DNA from: Bigelowiella natans CCMP2755
Taxonomy: Eukaryota > Cercozoa > Chlorarachniophyceae
Direction: 5' to 3'
DNA: 24,559 nt
Assembly: GCA_000320545.1 (NCBI GenBank)
Contig: ADNK01001338.1
Coordinates: 1 to 24,559, forward strand
In this document: positions 1-12,233 of the stretch, piece after piece
How positions within the stretch are numbered: the stretch's first letter is position 1
How the letters are laid out: every line of letters begins with the position of its first letter
Program-made: the position numbers and the translations under genes
The notes under the pieces: model-generated
What the model was told of the DNA's origin: nothing
What the model saw: the letters and a program-made list of their open reading frames with translations, nothing else
Databases searched by the model: none

Positions 1-80
1 CTGCATATATCTTCTCATCACGGTGGCGAGCAAACACCTGCACACATCTACCCCCCCCCCCCCCCCTGGGTTCGTACAGC

Positions 81-777
81 GAGCCGGTGCCTAAACACGC
101 ATCTTCTAAACAAATGATACAGCAGCAGCAGCAGCAGCAGCAGCAAGGAAAAATTGCAGAATCCCAGTGGAAGGAGCTGAAGACTCTGATCATTAAGAGC
201 CATGAAGAACTAGGTCGTACGATGGCTGCTGGCCTCTTATTCACTAGAGTCCTCATTTGAATGCCTTAAGCCTTTCTTCATGCTACGTGCATCGATGCCA
301 TTGCTTTGCTCAACCCATTAAGAAGATGGGTAACATCTCACACCGTCTTCTTTTTCCTCCTCCCCCCACCCTCCTCCTCCCATCCTCGCCCCGCTCATAC
401 TCAGGAAAGACCGTGAAGACCGTGAATGATAAGATATCGGAGAGCTTTCGGAACATCTCCGGCCAGCTCTCTAGCAGCTTTGGAAGCGTACGTGACACCC
501 GCAGCAGAGATGGATGATGACACGATTAACGACGACGACAATGATGATGAAGGAGAAGATAACGATAAGGAAATTGGTGTTTGTGATATTCCGTGCTGAG
601 GAAGAAATTCACCTATTATTTATTGCACGTTGCACCACAGCAGGACACGAACAATAGCCCAGGGAGGAGTATATATGACTGGAGAATATCTGTCGGTAAT
701 ACTTCGGCTACCCCTTACAGCAGCTTCCCCCTACCACCCATTAATGTTGGGGTAAATTATGTCAAATATAATTTATA

Positions 778-847
<70 letters not shown>

Positions 848-849
848 AT

Positions 850-888
<39 letters not shown>

Positions 889-1007
889 TGTACTATTCCT
901 TGCCCGAGTGTAGATGACCGGATTTTCATCAAAACTATCCCGCCACAATCTGATGCTGCTAGCCTGCTGGGTGTCGTTCAAACGCCTTGCTAATTTGATC
1001 GATATAT

Positions 1008-1061
<54 letters not shown>

Positions 1062-1190
1062 TCTCTCCCTCTCTTCCTCTCTCTCTCCCCCCCCCTTCTC
1101 TAGGATTCTAGAGGGACCAGTCGTACCGTAAGCAGAACAGGGAGCGGTAAAACATTGAAATTTAAGCGAGTTGAGGAAGAGAAACAAGAA

Positions 1191-1235
<45 letters not shown>

Positions 1236-1692
1236 AGAAGAAGAAGCTGGATCGAGCGTCCTAGCTTTCCCATTGATATTGTCATCATCACCATCATCAT
1301 CGTTATCATCGTGCCGATTTTTAGCGTGTTACCATCTGTTCGCAGTCGCATCAACCCCCGTCTCCTCGAGGAAAATTAAGAAGACTAAGAAGAATGTACG
1401 CTACTAATAATTACGACTGCTCAACTACTACCACTACTATTACTACTGCTGCCCTCCTTCCCCTGCTGCTGCTATTGTGCGGCACTGAAATATTCACTTG
1501 GTCGATGATGAGCGAGCTCTTTCCTGAATCATGATCTCATTGTCATCGTAATAATAATAATTATGCAGCAGCACTCCAAGTCACCGAAGACAGACGCAAA
1601 GCTCGCCAATGTAAGAGGAGGAGGAGGAGGAGGAGGAGGAGGAGGAGGAGGACGCCCATTCACCAATAATTTTAGTCTATTGTGTTTTATAG

Positions 1693-1767
<75 letters not shown>

Positions 1768-2818
1768 TATATATGTACATATGAATATATTATTTCTTGA
1801 CGTGAGATCTCACAAAATTCGTCGCATCAATCTTGGAAATATTGGGGGCATTGCATTTCTGTTTTACCACCACACTGAGTACTCTCCGGAGAGGCATTTT
1901 CCCACATTTTTTACACGATACCCCACGCCACGAGAGGCAGACCAAAGCCCTGAAGTGCATCATTGGCAGCATGTCGTAGATGAAAAATCACCGCGTTATT
2001 TCGTTGCGTTGTGGGAAAGCATCCTCCTGAGCCGCAGCAGCCCTTACCTACACCCCTTTATGTAACAAATCAATGTTTAACGTGCTGACAGGCAAAGAGG
2101 AATAGGGAGATATATGCCAAGAAGAAGAAAGAAGAAAAAAAAGAGCAAGAAGAGCGACGAAAAGCCAAAATAAAAGCGTATGACCAACGACGAGTAGTAG
2201 TGATTCTTGATAAAACTATGGTTGTGCCTTGGGAGATGGATGATGATGATGATGACGATGACGATGATACTAGTCGTGGTGCCGCTGCTGATGGTCATGG
2301 TGGGAGTGGCTATTTTCTCTCTTATTATCACTGATCGATCATATATTCTTGTCGTTTCTATCAGAAGATCCTTCGACTTCGATAAAAACCCACCGCAAAC
2401 GCCGACGGCGAAGAAGGTGGTGCCTTACCGAGTTGTAGCAGTAGAGGAAGTTGAAGTAGTAGTAGTAGTAGTAGGAGGAGGAGGAGGAGGAGGAGGAGGA
2501 GGAAGAGTGTGCGGTAGCAGCAGTAGTGGGGAGGAGCGACAGAAGTAAAAGGGTTAGGAGGAATGTCGTTGCTGTACGTTTCAGTCAGTCAGTCAGCAGC
2601 GGTCAATACAAGTAGTATTGCCAATAATCGAGTAGAAGACGTGACTGGCTCTCCCCTCCCCCCCTCTCCCCTTCTCCGCCCCCCCTCCCCCCCTCCCCCT
2701 CAAATGTGAAATTAAGAAAAAGAAACAGCAGCAAGCAAAGAAGACATCTGTATCATCCACCATGGGCGAAGAAGGAGGTCTTATATTATTAATATATTTT
2801 ATGCATACCTGTGTGTCA

Positions 2819-2887
<69 letters not shown>

Positions 2888-3266
2888 CAGAGAAAGTTAA
2901 AGAGCCTGTTCCAACAAGTACACCAGATCAGAAGCACATGCGAAATGTGTCATCACCTGCACGCATTTCCGTCCCCCCCCCGATAGAAGATAAACTCCCC
3001 CCGATAGAAGATAAACTCGAAGGTGACTACTCTCATCTCTGAAACCACTACCTTCTCCTCATGATCCCCCCTCACTCCCCCCTTCCCTCACTCTTCAGAT
3101 GGAGAAACAATGGATGGATTAGACACGACAGTGACGACCCCAATATGCACGCCCAACAATCGATCTACAAGAAATAATATGGATGAATCTAGGGAGGAGG
3201 TTGCAAAGGTGCTGTCTGCTTTGGAGAAGAAAACAACATTAGAGAGAAAGGGGATGGGGGGATGCA

Positions 3267-3306
<40 letters not shown>

Positions 3307-3716
3307 CTGTGTGTGTGTGTGTTTTTCTATGTATGTGTGAGAGTTGTATCCTATGTGGATCTTCTTCGTGGCGGTTGAGAAGTTGCACCATCACAACCCT
3401 CCTCATCATCATCATTATCATCATCATCATCATCTCCGTCATCGTCATCATTACAGACAGCTATCCACGACGTGACGGAAAGCATTAAGAAGCACATCAA
3501 GAAAATGGTCGCTGCATTACTTTTCTTTTTTCGTAGCTTTTGCGAAGAACAATACCGTTGCTTCCCAGTGAACAACGGATAAGTAGAGAGGGGGGAGGGG
3601 GGGGGGAGAGGAGAGGTAGCCGATAATTTGAATGATATTGATACGGGGAGTATAGCCGGAGCTCAAGAAGGAACTCTTCGATGTAGCTTTTAGCATTTAG
3701 AGAAACTTATCCGAAC

Positions 3717-3757
<41 letters not shown>

Positions 3758-3926
3758 TGCGTGTGTGTGTGTGTGTGCGTACACAAACTTCTTAGAGTGA
3801 CGAAGCATTGTCGAGGATAAGGCAATCTGGAGGCAGCGAAGGTCCCCCTCATCTCCCCCACCCCCTCTCTCCTCTACGTTCCTTCTTTCTCGCTTTAGCT
3901 CCTCCTTCCCGTGCTAGGAGTCATAA

Positions 3927-3966
<40 letters not shown>

Positions 3967-4917
3967 CACATATGTATATTATGCGTATGAATATGTGTTA
4001 ATATATATATATTGACACCCATGTATTTACTCTTCAAGATGAGATGAAGCAAATAAAGTCGGAGCTCCAAAAGGAAACCAAAGATGTGCAAAAGGTAAGA
4101 AAAGAAGACGGAGAAGAAGATCCTCTCCCCCGAGGATCTAGGGGCGAGTCCTCGGTTGCTACTAGATGATGTGCCTCCTTTGCTTATGATATAATGTTAT
4201 GTTATATGATACGATGTCGGACGTTACGATTTCAGATATTAGAGATTATGAAGACCGTAAAGAAAGACGTGAAGGACGTTGCAGACAGAAAGGTCACACT
4301 CGTGCAAGTAGTGCAAGAAGGAGAAGGGGGAGACGATAATGGGTGTTCTCTTCTCGTGAGCCTCTTGTGTAACTGCTTTGCAATCAGGATGCCAACACGA
4401 AGGCCCTTGCCCCCCCCCAGACAAACTCACTCGTCAAAATTCAAAAAGAGATCAAATCGGAGTTGAAAAACAGCTTACAGGTTTGTGACTCGAGTCGCTG
4501 AAAATGATGCTGGGAGAACAATATATTCAATGAATATAGCAGATGATATACATTATGTGTGTGTGTGTGTGTGTGTGCGCGCGCGCGCGCATGTATGTCC
4601 TGGACCGTGTAAGGAAACTATTCCAATTTTATTATTCTCAACTGATTTGCGATACCTAACACTTCTTGCAGGTGATAACGGACACGATAAAGACTAGCGG
4701 CAAGCGGGAAGAATACCCTGCGGTACCTACGTAGACTGAAGGATAAGCATATGATGGTGATGATGATGATTCGCTATTGTGTATGTGGCGCGTTGCAACT
4801 TATTTGGCTAATTTTCTCTGCATTGTGTGTTGTCAGGTTCTTGTTCTGGTTTGGATCGCTGTGGTGATAGCAGCATTCTGTTGGCGATCTGACGATTTAG
4901 ATATACAATACACCTAA
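81..4917 (+). CDS. Multi-exon gene for a Lys/Glu-rich, coiled-coil-like protein with a C-terminal membrane anchor (5' end uncertain)
   Basis: I do not recognise the family. Exons with consistent phase are 81-213 (first Met at 114, then nine Gln), 405-487, 2092-2193, 2891-3022, 3099-3208, 3457-3507, 4041-4094 (start ambiguous: 4039 or 4044), 4236-4292, 4388-4480, 4672-4722 and 4837-4917 (TAA). Most are multiples of three in phase 0 and encode short amphipathic Lys-rich segments such as KTVKTVNDKISESF, KSELQKETKDVQK and KTVKKDVKDVADRK. Exon 2092-2193 is a highly charged helix (KKKKEEKKEQEERRKAKIKA). The last exon encodes VLVLVWIAVVIAAFCW followed by ten mostly polar residues and the stop, the layout of a tail-anchored protein with its N-terminal part in the cytosol. 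The joins across 488-2091 and 2194-2890 are unresolved and extra exons probably lie there. The gene may begin left of the window. Introns are long and loaded with microsatellites. Confidence 0.6.
114..146 (+). repeat. CAG/CAA run encoding nine glutamines
   Basis: ATG ATA is followed by eight CAG and one CAA codon, in frame with the first supported exon of the coiled-coil gene. Such runs are length-polymorphic in many eukaryotes; here it sits at the very start of the readable protein. Confidence 0.75.
780..887. repeat. Compound (TA)n-(GT)n microsatellite
   Basis: About 33 TA units (to 845) are followed, after a short spacer, by about 15 GT units (to 887). It lies between supported exons of the coiled-coil gene and is therefore probably intronic. 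Confidence 0.95.
1010..1103 (+). repeat. (CT)n polypyrimidine tract ending in TAG
   Basis: More than 20 CT units pass into mixed C/T and then poly-C, giving about 90 uninterrupted pyrimidines that end in TCTAG at 1099-1103. It looks like a very long splice-acceptor polypyrimidine tract. The following 24 bases (1104-1127) are open in phase 0 (DSRGTSRT) and end at a GTAAGC donor-like sequence, so a microexon is possible. Confidence 0.85.
1194..1231 (+). repeat. (GA)n microsatellite
   Basis: About 18 GA units on the plus strand. The frame that starts at 1104 stays open through it as alternating Arg-Glu up to a TAG near 1260, so it could be coding, but no good donor follows in that frame. Confidence 0.9.
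1616..1762 (+). repeat. (GGA)n, then (CT)n-(AT)n compound microsatellite
   Basis: About 12 GGA units (1616-1651) are followed, after about 45 bases, by about 16 CT units (1695-1726) running directly into about 18 AT units (to 1762). It lies in a non-exonic part of the coiled-coil gene. Confidence 0.95.
2823..2885 (+). repeat. Compound (CT)n-(GT)n microsatellite at an intron end
   Basis: About 17 CT units switch without a spacer into about 14 TG units, ending five bases before the AACAG acceptor of the exon that starts at 2891. The repeat therefore occupies the polypyrimidine and branch region of that intron. Confidence 0.95.
3270..3435 (+). repeat. (CT)n-(GT)n, then (ATC)n microsatellites
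   Basis: CT units (3270-3298) pass into interrupted GT units (to about 3323); ATC/CAT trinucleotides follow at about 3403-3435. All lie in the intron between exons 3099-3208 and 3457-3507 of the coiled-coil gene. Confidence 0.9.
3720..3963 (+). repeat. (GT)n and (TA)n microsatellites
   Basis: An interrupted GT array fills 3720-3778 and a TA array about 3931-3963, both in the intron before the exon that ends at 4094. Confidence 0.9.
4556..4590 (+). repeat. (GT)n-(GC)n compound microsatellite
   Basis: About ten GT units turn into about six GC units inside the intron 4481-4671. Alternating purine-pyrimidine tracts of this kind can adopt Z-DNA, as general knowledge. Confidence 0.9.
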
Positions 4918-5689
4918 TGACGAGGCATCGAAGCAGCGTCGCGCATTACTGTCACAGTCACCAATTGATCATGATAATGATGTAACAGACTCCGTGCATA
5001 CATCTAGACATGCTAGTACATCTATTATCTACGTTCATAAAGCGACGCGGTGCATGATGGAGATGTCGCAGTCAGATGTATCGGCATGCCTAGCTAGCAG
5101 CTAGCTAGCTAGCTAATACAGTCTAGACATCCGCACAGCGATGCGCTAGATGCGTGTATCTAGGCACATGCATATATAGCACATTTATGTATGAACCCAG
5201 CTAGCCAGGAATCACAGTGTAATAACTAGATGACCCTAGTACCCTCTACTACCTAGCTAGTCTAGCCCTCTGCCCTACCATCTAGCTAGCCTACGTGATC
5301 GTGTTCCGATCCGTCTAGCCGTGCTCGCTATTTCTCTGGTTCTCTCTGTCTAGCTAGGTAGCTAGCTTTGTGATTTGAAAGCGTATTTGGACAGACCTAG
5401 AGACTCTAGAGACGGTCTAGCTATGCATGAGACGGATGTAATTAATCAATGAATAAATTTGCTCAACAGTCATCCTTATATATAATATGCAACTGTCTAC
5501 GCTAGATGAGCAATCTAGCAATGCAGCGGCTACATCAGCGCTAATTGTCAAATCTGTTGGTCCATCATGCAGCTACATGTTGTGTTTCATGCTAGCATAG
5601 CATGCAACGTACTGAATGCTTGCTGCATGCATGCTAGCATTTAGAGCATGTATACATGCAAATATAAAATATGTGTATACATGTATAAT

Positions 5690-5738
<49 letters not shown>

Positions 5739-5979
5739 ATATATCTAGATATCACTGTAGCTTACTAACTCCTAGTTACGTAAGCGATACAATACTATGT
5801 TCTAGGCTAGTACTTGAGTAGGTAGTAGCGTGTCGCATATCATACTGTCGATCCGACACAAGATTTGGTAAGCTCTAGAGCTACGTAGCATATCATGCGC
5901 AGGTAATAATGTCGACCGTATTGCATGTTCACGTTGTATGTTAGTTAGCATGTTATGCTGTAATTTGCGAGTTCTCACT
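4918..5979. other. Gene-free spacer with a CTAG/GCTAGC-rich island
   Basis: No exon is supported here. From about 5000 to 5880 the tetramer CTAG recurs at least 30 times by eye, often in clusters such as CTAGCTAGCTAGC near 5090-5115 and 5250-5370, together with GCATGC and TGCATGC palindromes near 5580-5650. A (TA)n array of about 20 units is at 5695-5736. The spacer separates the 3' ends of two convergent genes (stop at 4917 on plus, stop at 5980 on minus). Confidence 0.8.
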
Positions 5980-7228
5980 TCACTTCTTGCTCTGTTTCAG
6001 AGCATCTTTCAAGCTTGCTGCAATTTTGTCCATTTGTCTATTGCGTGCACCACTTGTCAAACGCATTCCGTCGACAATTTGCCTGGTTTTCGAGAAATAA
6101 ATTTCCATAATAATAGCTCTAATTCTATCGTCCATCTTCTCAATCATTGTGCCCATGTTGACAAGATGATTGGTTCCTTTTGTCTTGCTAAGTGTAAGTG
6201 TTTCGCTCTTTTGCTTGTTCATGCTTCCCGATAAGTCGCAGCTACCAAGTTTGGAATCCTCCATTACCATAGAAATCTAAATAGAAAATCTTTCTTAGCG
6301 ACGTAGAAGAGTAGGATGGAAAAAGGCGCATCATGTCCCGACGTGAGTGATAAACTACCATAACGGTTGATGTGAGTTTGTACTCGTAGGTTTCCCCCTT
6401 CACATGAGATACTTGGAACACATGCGTTGAATCCCACCAACCCTTTTTAAGGTCCTCCTCAGTAGAGTCCACGTCTGTCGTTTATGCGGAACCGTACGAG
6501 TGAATGAATGCACTAACATTATGGGGGGGGGGGGGGGGAACAATGCGGCGACCTTTGTGAATAAGCCAACAGGGCCCAAAGCCCTTCTTCTCGTCAGACG
6601 ACCCCTCGATGCTGAAAAAATATACCGACGAATAGCTCCCCCCTTCGAAATACCTACGTGATACCAAGTCAAACATGTGTTATCGCGGCATAAAGCTGGT
6701 AGTTTGGATATGAGACATACAGTTTTCGGTAGACGTCAAAGATGGCATTCGCATCCACTTCCAGCTGGCGAAGATACTTCGAGGGATACAGAGCTTCGCT
6801 ATCAGCTTCTGGGAAGTATTTATTCGACCAAGGAGACCTAAGGGAGACAATCTTAGGGATGTAGTAAATTCCAAGTGCACTCAGATTGTACCTGAACGAA
6901 TCTCCATCACGATTGTAGTCGCACGTGATAAATTTCTTTTGTGCTGCTTCGTCCATTTCGACTTTAAGAGGTTGATCCACATTGTTCAGGAGATCGTCTG
7001 TAAGCTGAGTGAGATTACAGTCAGAAAAATTGGTTCATGCTTGCGTTTGTCAGCGTCTTACGTTTGGCGTAAGCTCACACAATCCAGCCAAGCTGTTCTC
7101 AATGGTAGATGGAGCCATCCTTCTCATCACATTGAGAGCAGCTGTTAGCTTCTTGGATTCCTGAAGGACACAAAATTTTCATTCTCTATAGGCATAAATT
7201 GCGCACATAAGATTACCTCGTCAGCCAT
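5980..7228 (-). CDS. CAPZB: F-actin capping protein subunit beta (CapZ beta)
   Basis: Complete model with 7 exons: 7217-7228 (MADE), 7062-7160, 6892-7004, 6721-6837, 6553-6653, 6359-6474 and 5980-6276, ending in TGA; 284 aa, against about 272-277 for animal CapZ beta. All phases agree. Family motifs appear in order: CDYNRDGDS joined across an intron to SPWSNKY, LRQLEVDANAIFDVYRKLYF, EGGSYSSVYFF, GWWDSTHVFQV, YKLTSTVM, DLSGSMNKQ and EIYFSKTRQIVDGMR, then the C-terminal helix DKIAASLKDALKQ. CapZ alpha/beta heterodimers cap actin barbed ends, and the amphipathic C-terminal 'tentacle' contributes to actin binding. At the fourth donor, GTATGT (used here) and GTCTCA lie four bases apart; only the first keeps the frame. 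The intron at 6475-6552 holds an 18-base G run on the plus strand. Confidence 0.96.
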
Positions 7229-9182
7229 TTTGGGAGGGGGGACAGCTCTATAGTTTTTAATATTTTTGTTGCGAGGTAAAAATATGATAATTATTGATTT
7301 ATTGCCTCTATTTCTGAAATATTTGCATAATCAAGTACAATTTCTTACAACTATAAAGCGGTATCACGCGCTGCAAAGACAACGGAAGGAGTTCTAAGAT
7401 CTGATATTCCAGATATCTCGACGATTTTTTATTTGTTACGCGATTCGCTTATTTGTCGGCCTTTTGGCGATTCACACAGGATGAAAGCTGTGCCATCAAA
7501 AACCGGCATTGCCCTCATCACCTCTCGAGACTTCTCGAGACATCTCAAATGCAAGGGAAATAATCATTGTGCGACTCAATTAAATGGGAAAAAAATTGCT
7601 TCAAACGGCGTCGTTTTGACGCGGACTCCGTGTGCGAGCATGCCTGCTTCTCGAATGTCTTGCAACATTTTGGAAATGTAGTTCGTCATCATTGTTCATT
7701 GTTCATTGTTCTCCAATTGTGGCAGTTGGCAGCCCCTTCTAGCCTTGTTCAATTGGCCTTGTTCGGTTGTGAAGTCGTTGGCGGTTTGATCAGTGGAAGT
7801 GGCACCTGCTCCCATCGCCTTCGTGTTGGCTTCTCCACTCCGATGAGGACAAGAAGTTGAGTCAAGAAAACAAGAAATGGCAATTGAGAACTTGCAAAAT
7901 GGAGCACGAGCTGTTGCAAAATGCCAGGATGCTGAAATGACCTCACAAGCCAGAAAGCAACAACTTGCAACAATTTTGTTGACACGTTGCGCTGGGAGTG
8001 CACGAGCAACCTGCACGTGTGCAAGGACGGCAAATGATCACAGTGGTCTTGCACAGAAGTTCGATCGTGCTCCAAATCTGCAGTGCATGCATGCAAGCCA
8101 GCAAGCCAGCAAGCCAGCAAGCTAGCAAGCTGGCAAGCTTGATGATCATCTGAAGGTCAAACCAATGAAACCCAGCTGGCCAGAAACGTGCATGCGCAAT
8201 GAGAGGGTGTTTGAACACTCACTCTAGCCCTGAGCCTGTCTGCTCCAGTGTCAGCTGACGACACGCAACGACACAGCTGTGTGCCAAGCTAGCAAGCTCC
8301 AGAGCTGTCAAGTGCAACGCTTGTTCGCGATTCCACCACTGCTGCACGCTTTGACTAGTTTGAGTACAGTGTGTTGTCCGTACATCCGCATTTTCACAAG
8401 CATCACTCGTGCCAACACTGTAGACACAGTATATATAATATATATAATATAATATATATCATATATACGTATGTCTATTGTCAACCGCAATCGATGTAGT
8501 GCCGTGCTGCTGCGTGCACATCTAGACATCAAGACATGCTGGCATGCATCGCTGATGTCAAAGTCAATCTCTAAAGACTTGTTCAGAACATTCAGGTTTG
8601 GAAGGGTGCTAGGATGACATGTCTGCAATGCAGCACGCACAAGGAAATATTATATAGAAAACATGCTTTTCATCGTTAGTGGTTAACTCCTTAATTTCAG
8701 GTCAACGTCACGCGAGTGAGAACTCTGCGCTGAAGAGGGTAATACTCCTTACATGCTGATATGCACATACATATGCACATGTACGTGTGCACATGTACAC
8801 AGACATGTACATAAAATATGCATATTATCTAGCACTTAACTGTTCCCATCATCGCATACTAAATTATATTTTAACTCACCGAACGACGTCCTGGGTCTCT
8901 CATTTCACATGGGAATTGCTTGTCTAAGTAATTTCTTCCACCGAAATTTACGTTTGGTGATTACGCATTTGCTTTTTGCTCTCTCTTCTCAGCCTTATAC
9001 GCTGCAATTGTTGCTCGTTTTGTTTGATCCTCCGCGCGTGATAGATGGGATGAGGTATTACTCAACTGAGATATGCATGTGAAAAGACAGAATAAACATC
9101 AGAAAGGAGCTCGGGGTCTCCAAGATAGAACCCGAGATAAAGCTGTAATGTATCATTCCTTGTTTTCCCTTTATACTAACTT
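7229..9182. other. Spacer between the tandem minus-strand genes for MTHFR and CapZ beta
   Basis: It should contain the CapZ beta promoter (near 7229-7450) and the MTHFR 3' end. No exon is supported. From about 7480 to 8140 several frames on both strands stay open for 80-120 codons, but none shows family motifs or splice structure. TTGCAA recurs four times between 7655 and 7975. Short AT-rich repeats lie at 8430-8466 and an alternating CATGTAC-like stretch at 8757-8820. Confidence 0.6.
8094..8139 (+). repeat. 8-bp tandem repeat (CAAGCCAG)
   Basis: Three perfect CAAGCCAG units are followed by CAAGCTAG, CAAGCTGG and a partial CAAGCT, about 5.75 units in all. It is preceded by TGCATGCATGC. No coding frame is supported through it. 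Confidence 0.9.
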
Positions 9183-11913
<2,731 letters not shown>

Positions 11914-12233
11914 TGTGCGTGCGAGAGAGATTCGTGGGGAGGGGGGTGGCTGGCTGACGCGTCTCGTCACAGGGAATTGTGCGCTACGTGCCGATCGCCT
12001 AGTTCCCCAGAATGCAGGCGAATTCCCCCAAAAACATGCGACATCAAAGCGAAAACCAGAATTTTCAATGCGACAGAGTGCGGGGAACGTTCACCTTAAA
12101 TTAGTCTGCGCGTCAAGGTGGAACCTCCAGGAAATCTCCGGTGGTAAATCCCGTTGTTCTTGTTGTAAATAACGGCTGAGTATCCGTCAATGCCTGGGGG
12201 TGGGAATGACTTGCGACCTGAGGCGACAGGGAG
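11914..12233. promoter_or_regulatory. Divergent (possibly bidirectional) promoter interval
   Basis: Only 320 bases separate the start of MTHFR (minus) from the first in-frame ATG of the hydrolase-NamZ gene (plus). Both 5' UTRs and promoters must fit here unless upstream non-coding exons exist. I see no clear TATA box; the interval is more GC-rich than the spacers. Confidence 0.55.

Noticed and set aside
757-1111. Low-complexity ORFs through (TA)n, (GT)n and (CT)n arrays (poly-Ile-Tyr, Thr-His, Leu-Ser)
   Set aside because: Dinucleotide repeats lack stop codons in most frames, so open frames there are expected by composition; they have no flanking coding signal.
2207-2548. Plus-strand ORF with RSFDFDKNPPQTPTAKK, and a nearby AVNTSSIANNRVED frame (2597-2640), as exons of the first gene
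   Set aside because: Both look partly protein-like, but neither joins the flanking supported exons in phase with a good acceptor, so they are left as unresolved possibilities, not annotated.
4485-4697. ORF across the GT/GC repeat
   Set aside because: It spans a clear intron between exons 4388-4480 and 4672-4722, which are in another frame.
8308-8640. Minus-strand 110-codon ORF
   Set aside because: It crosses an AT-rich repeat, with no motif, no splice continuation and no neighbouring exon.
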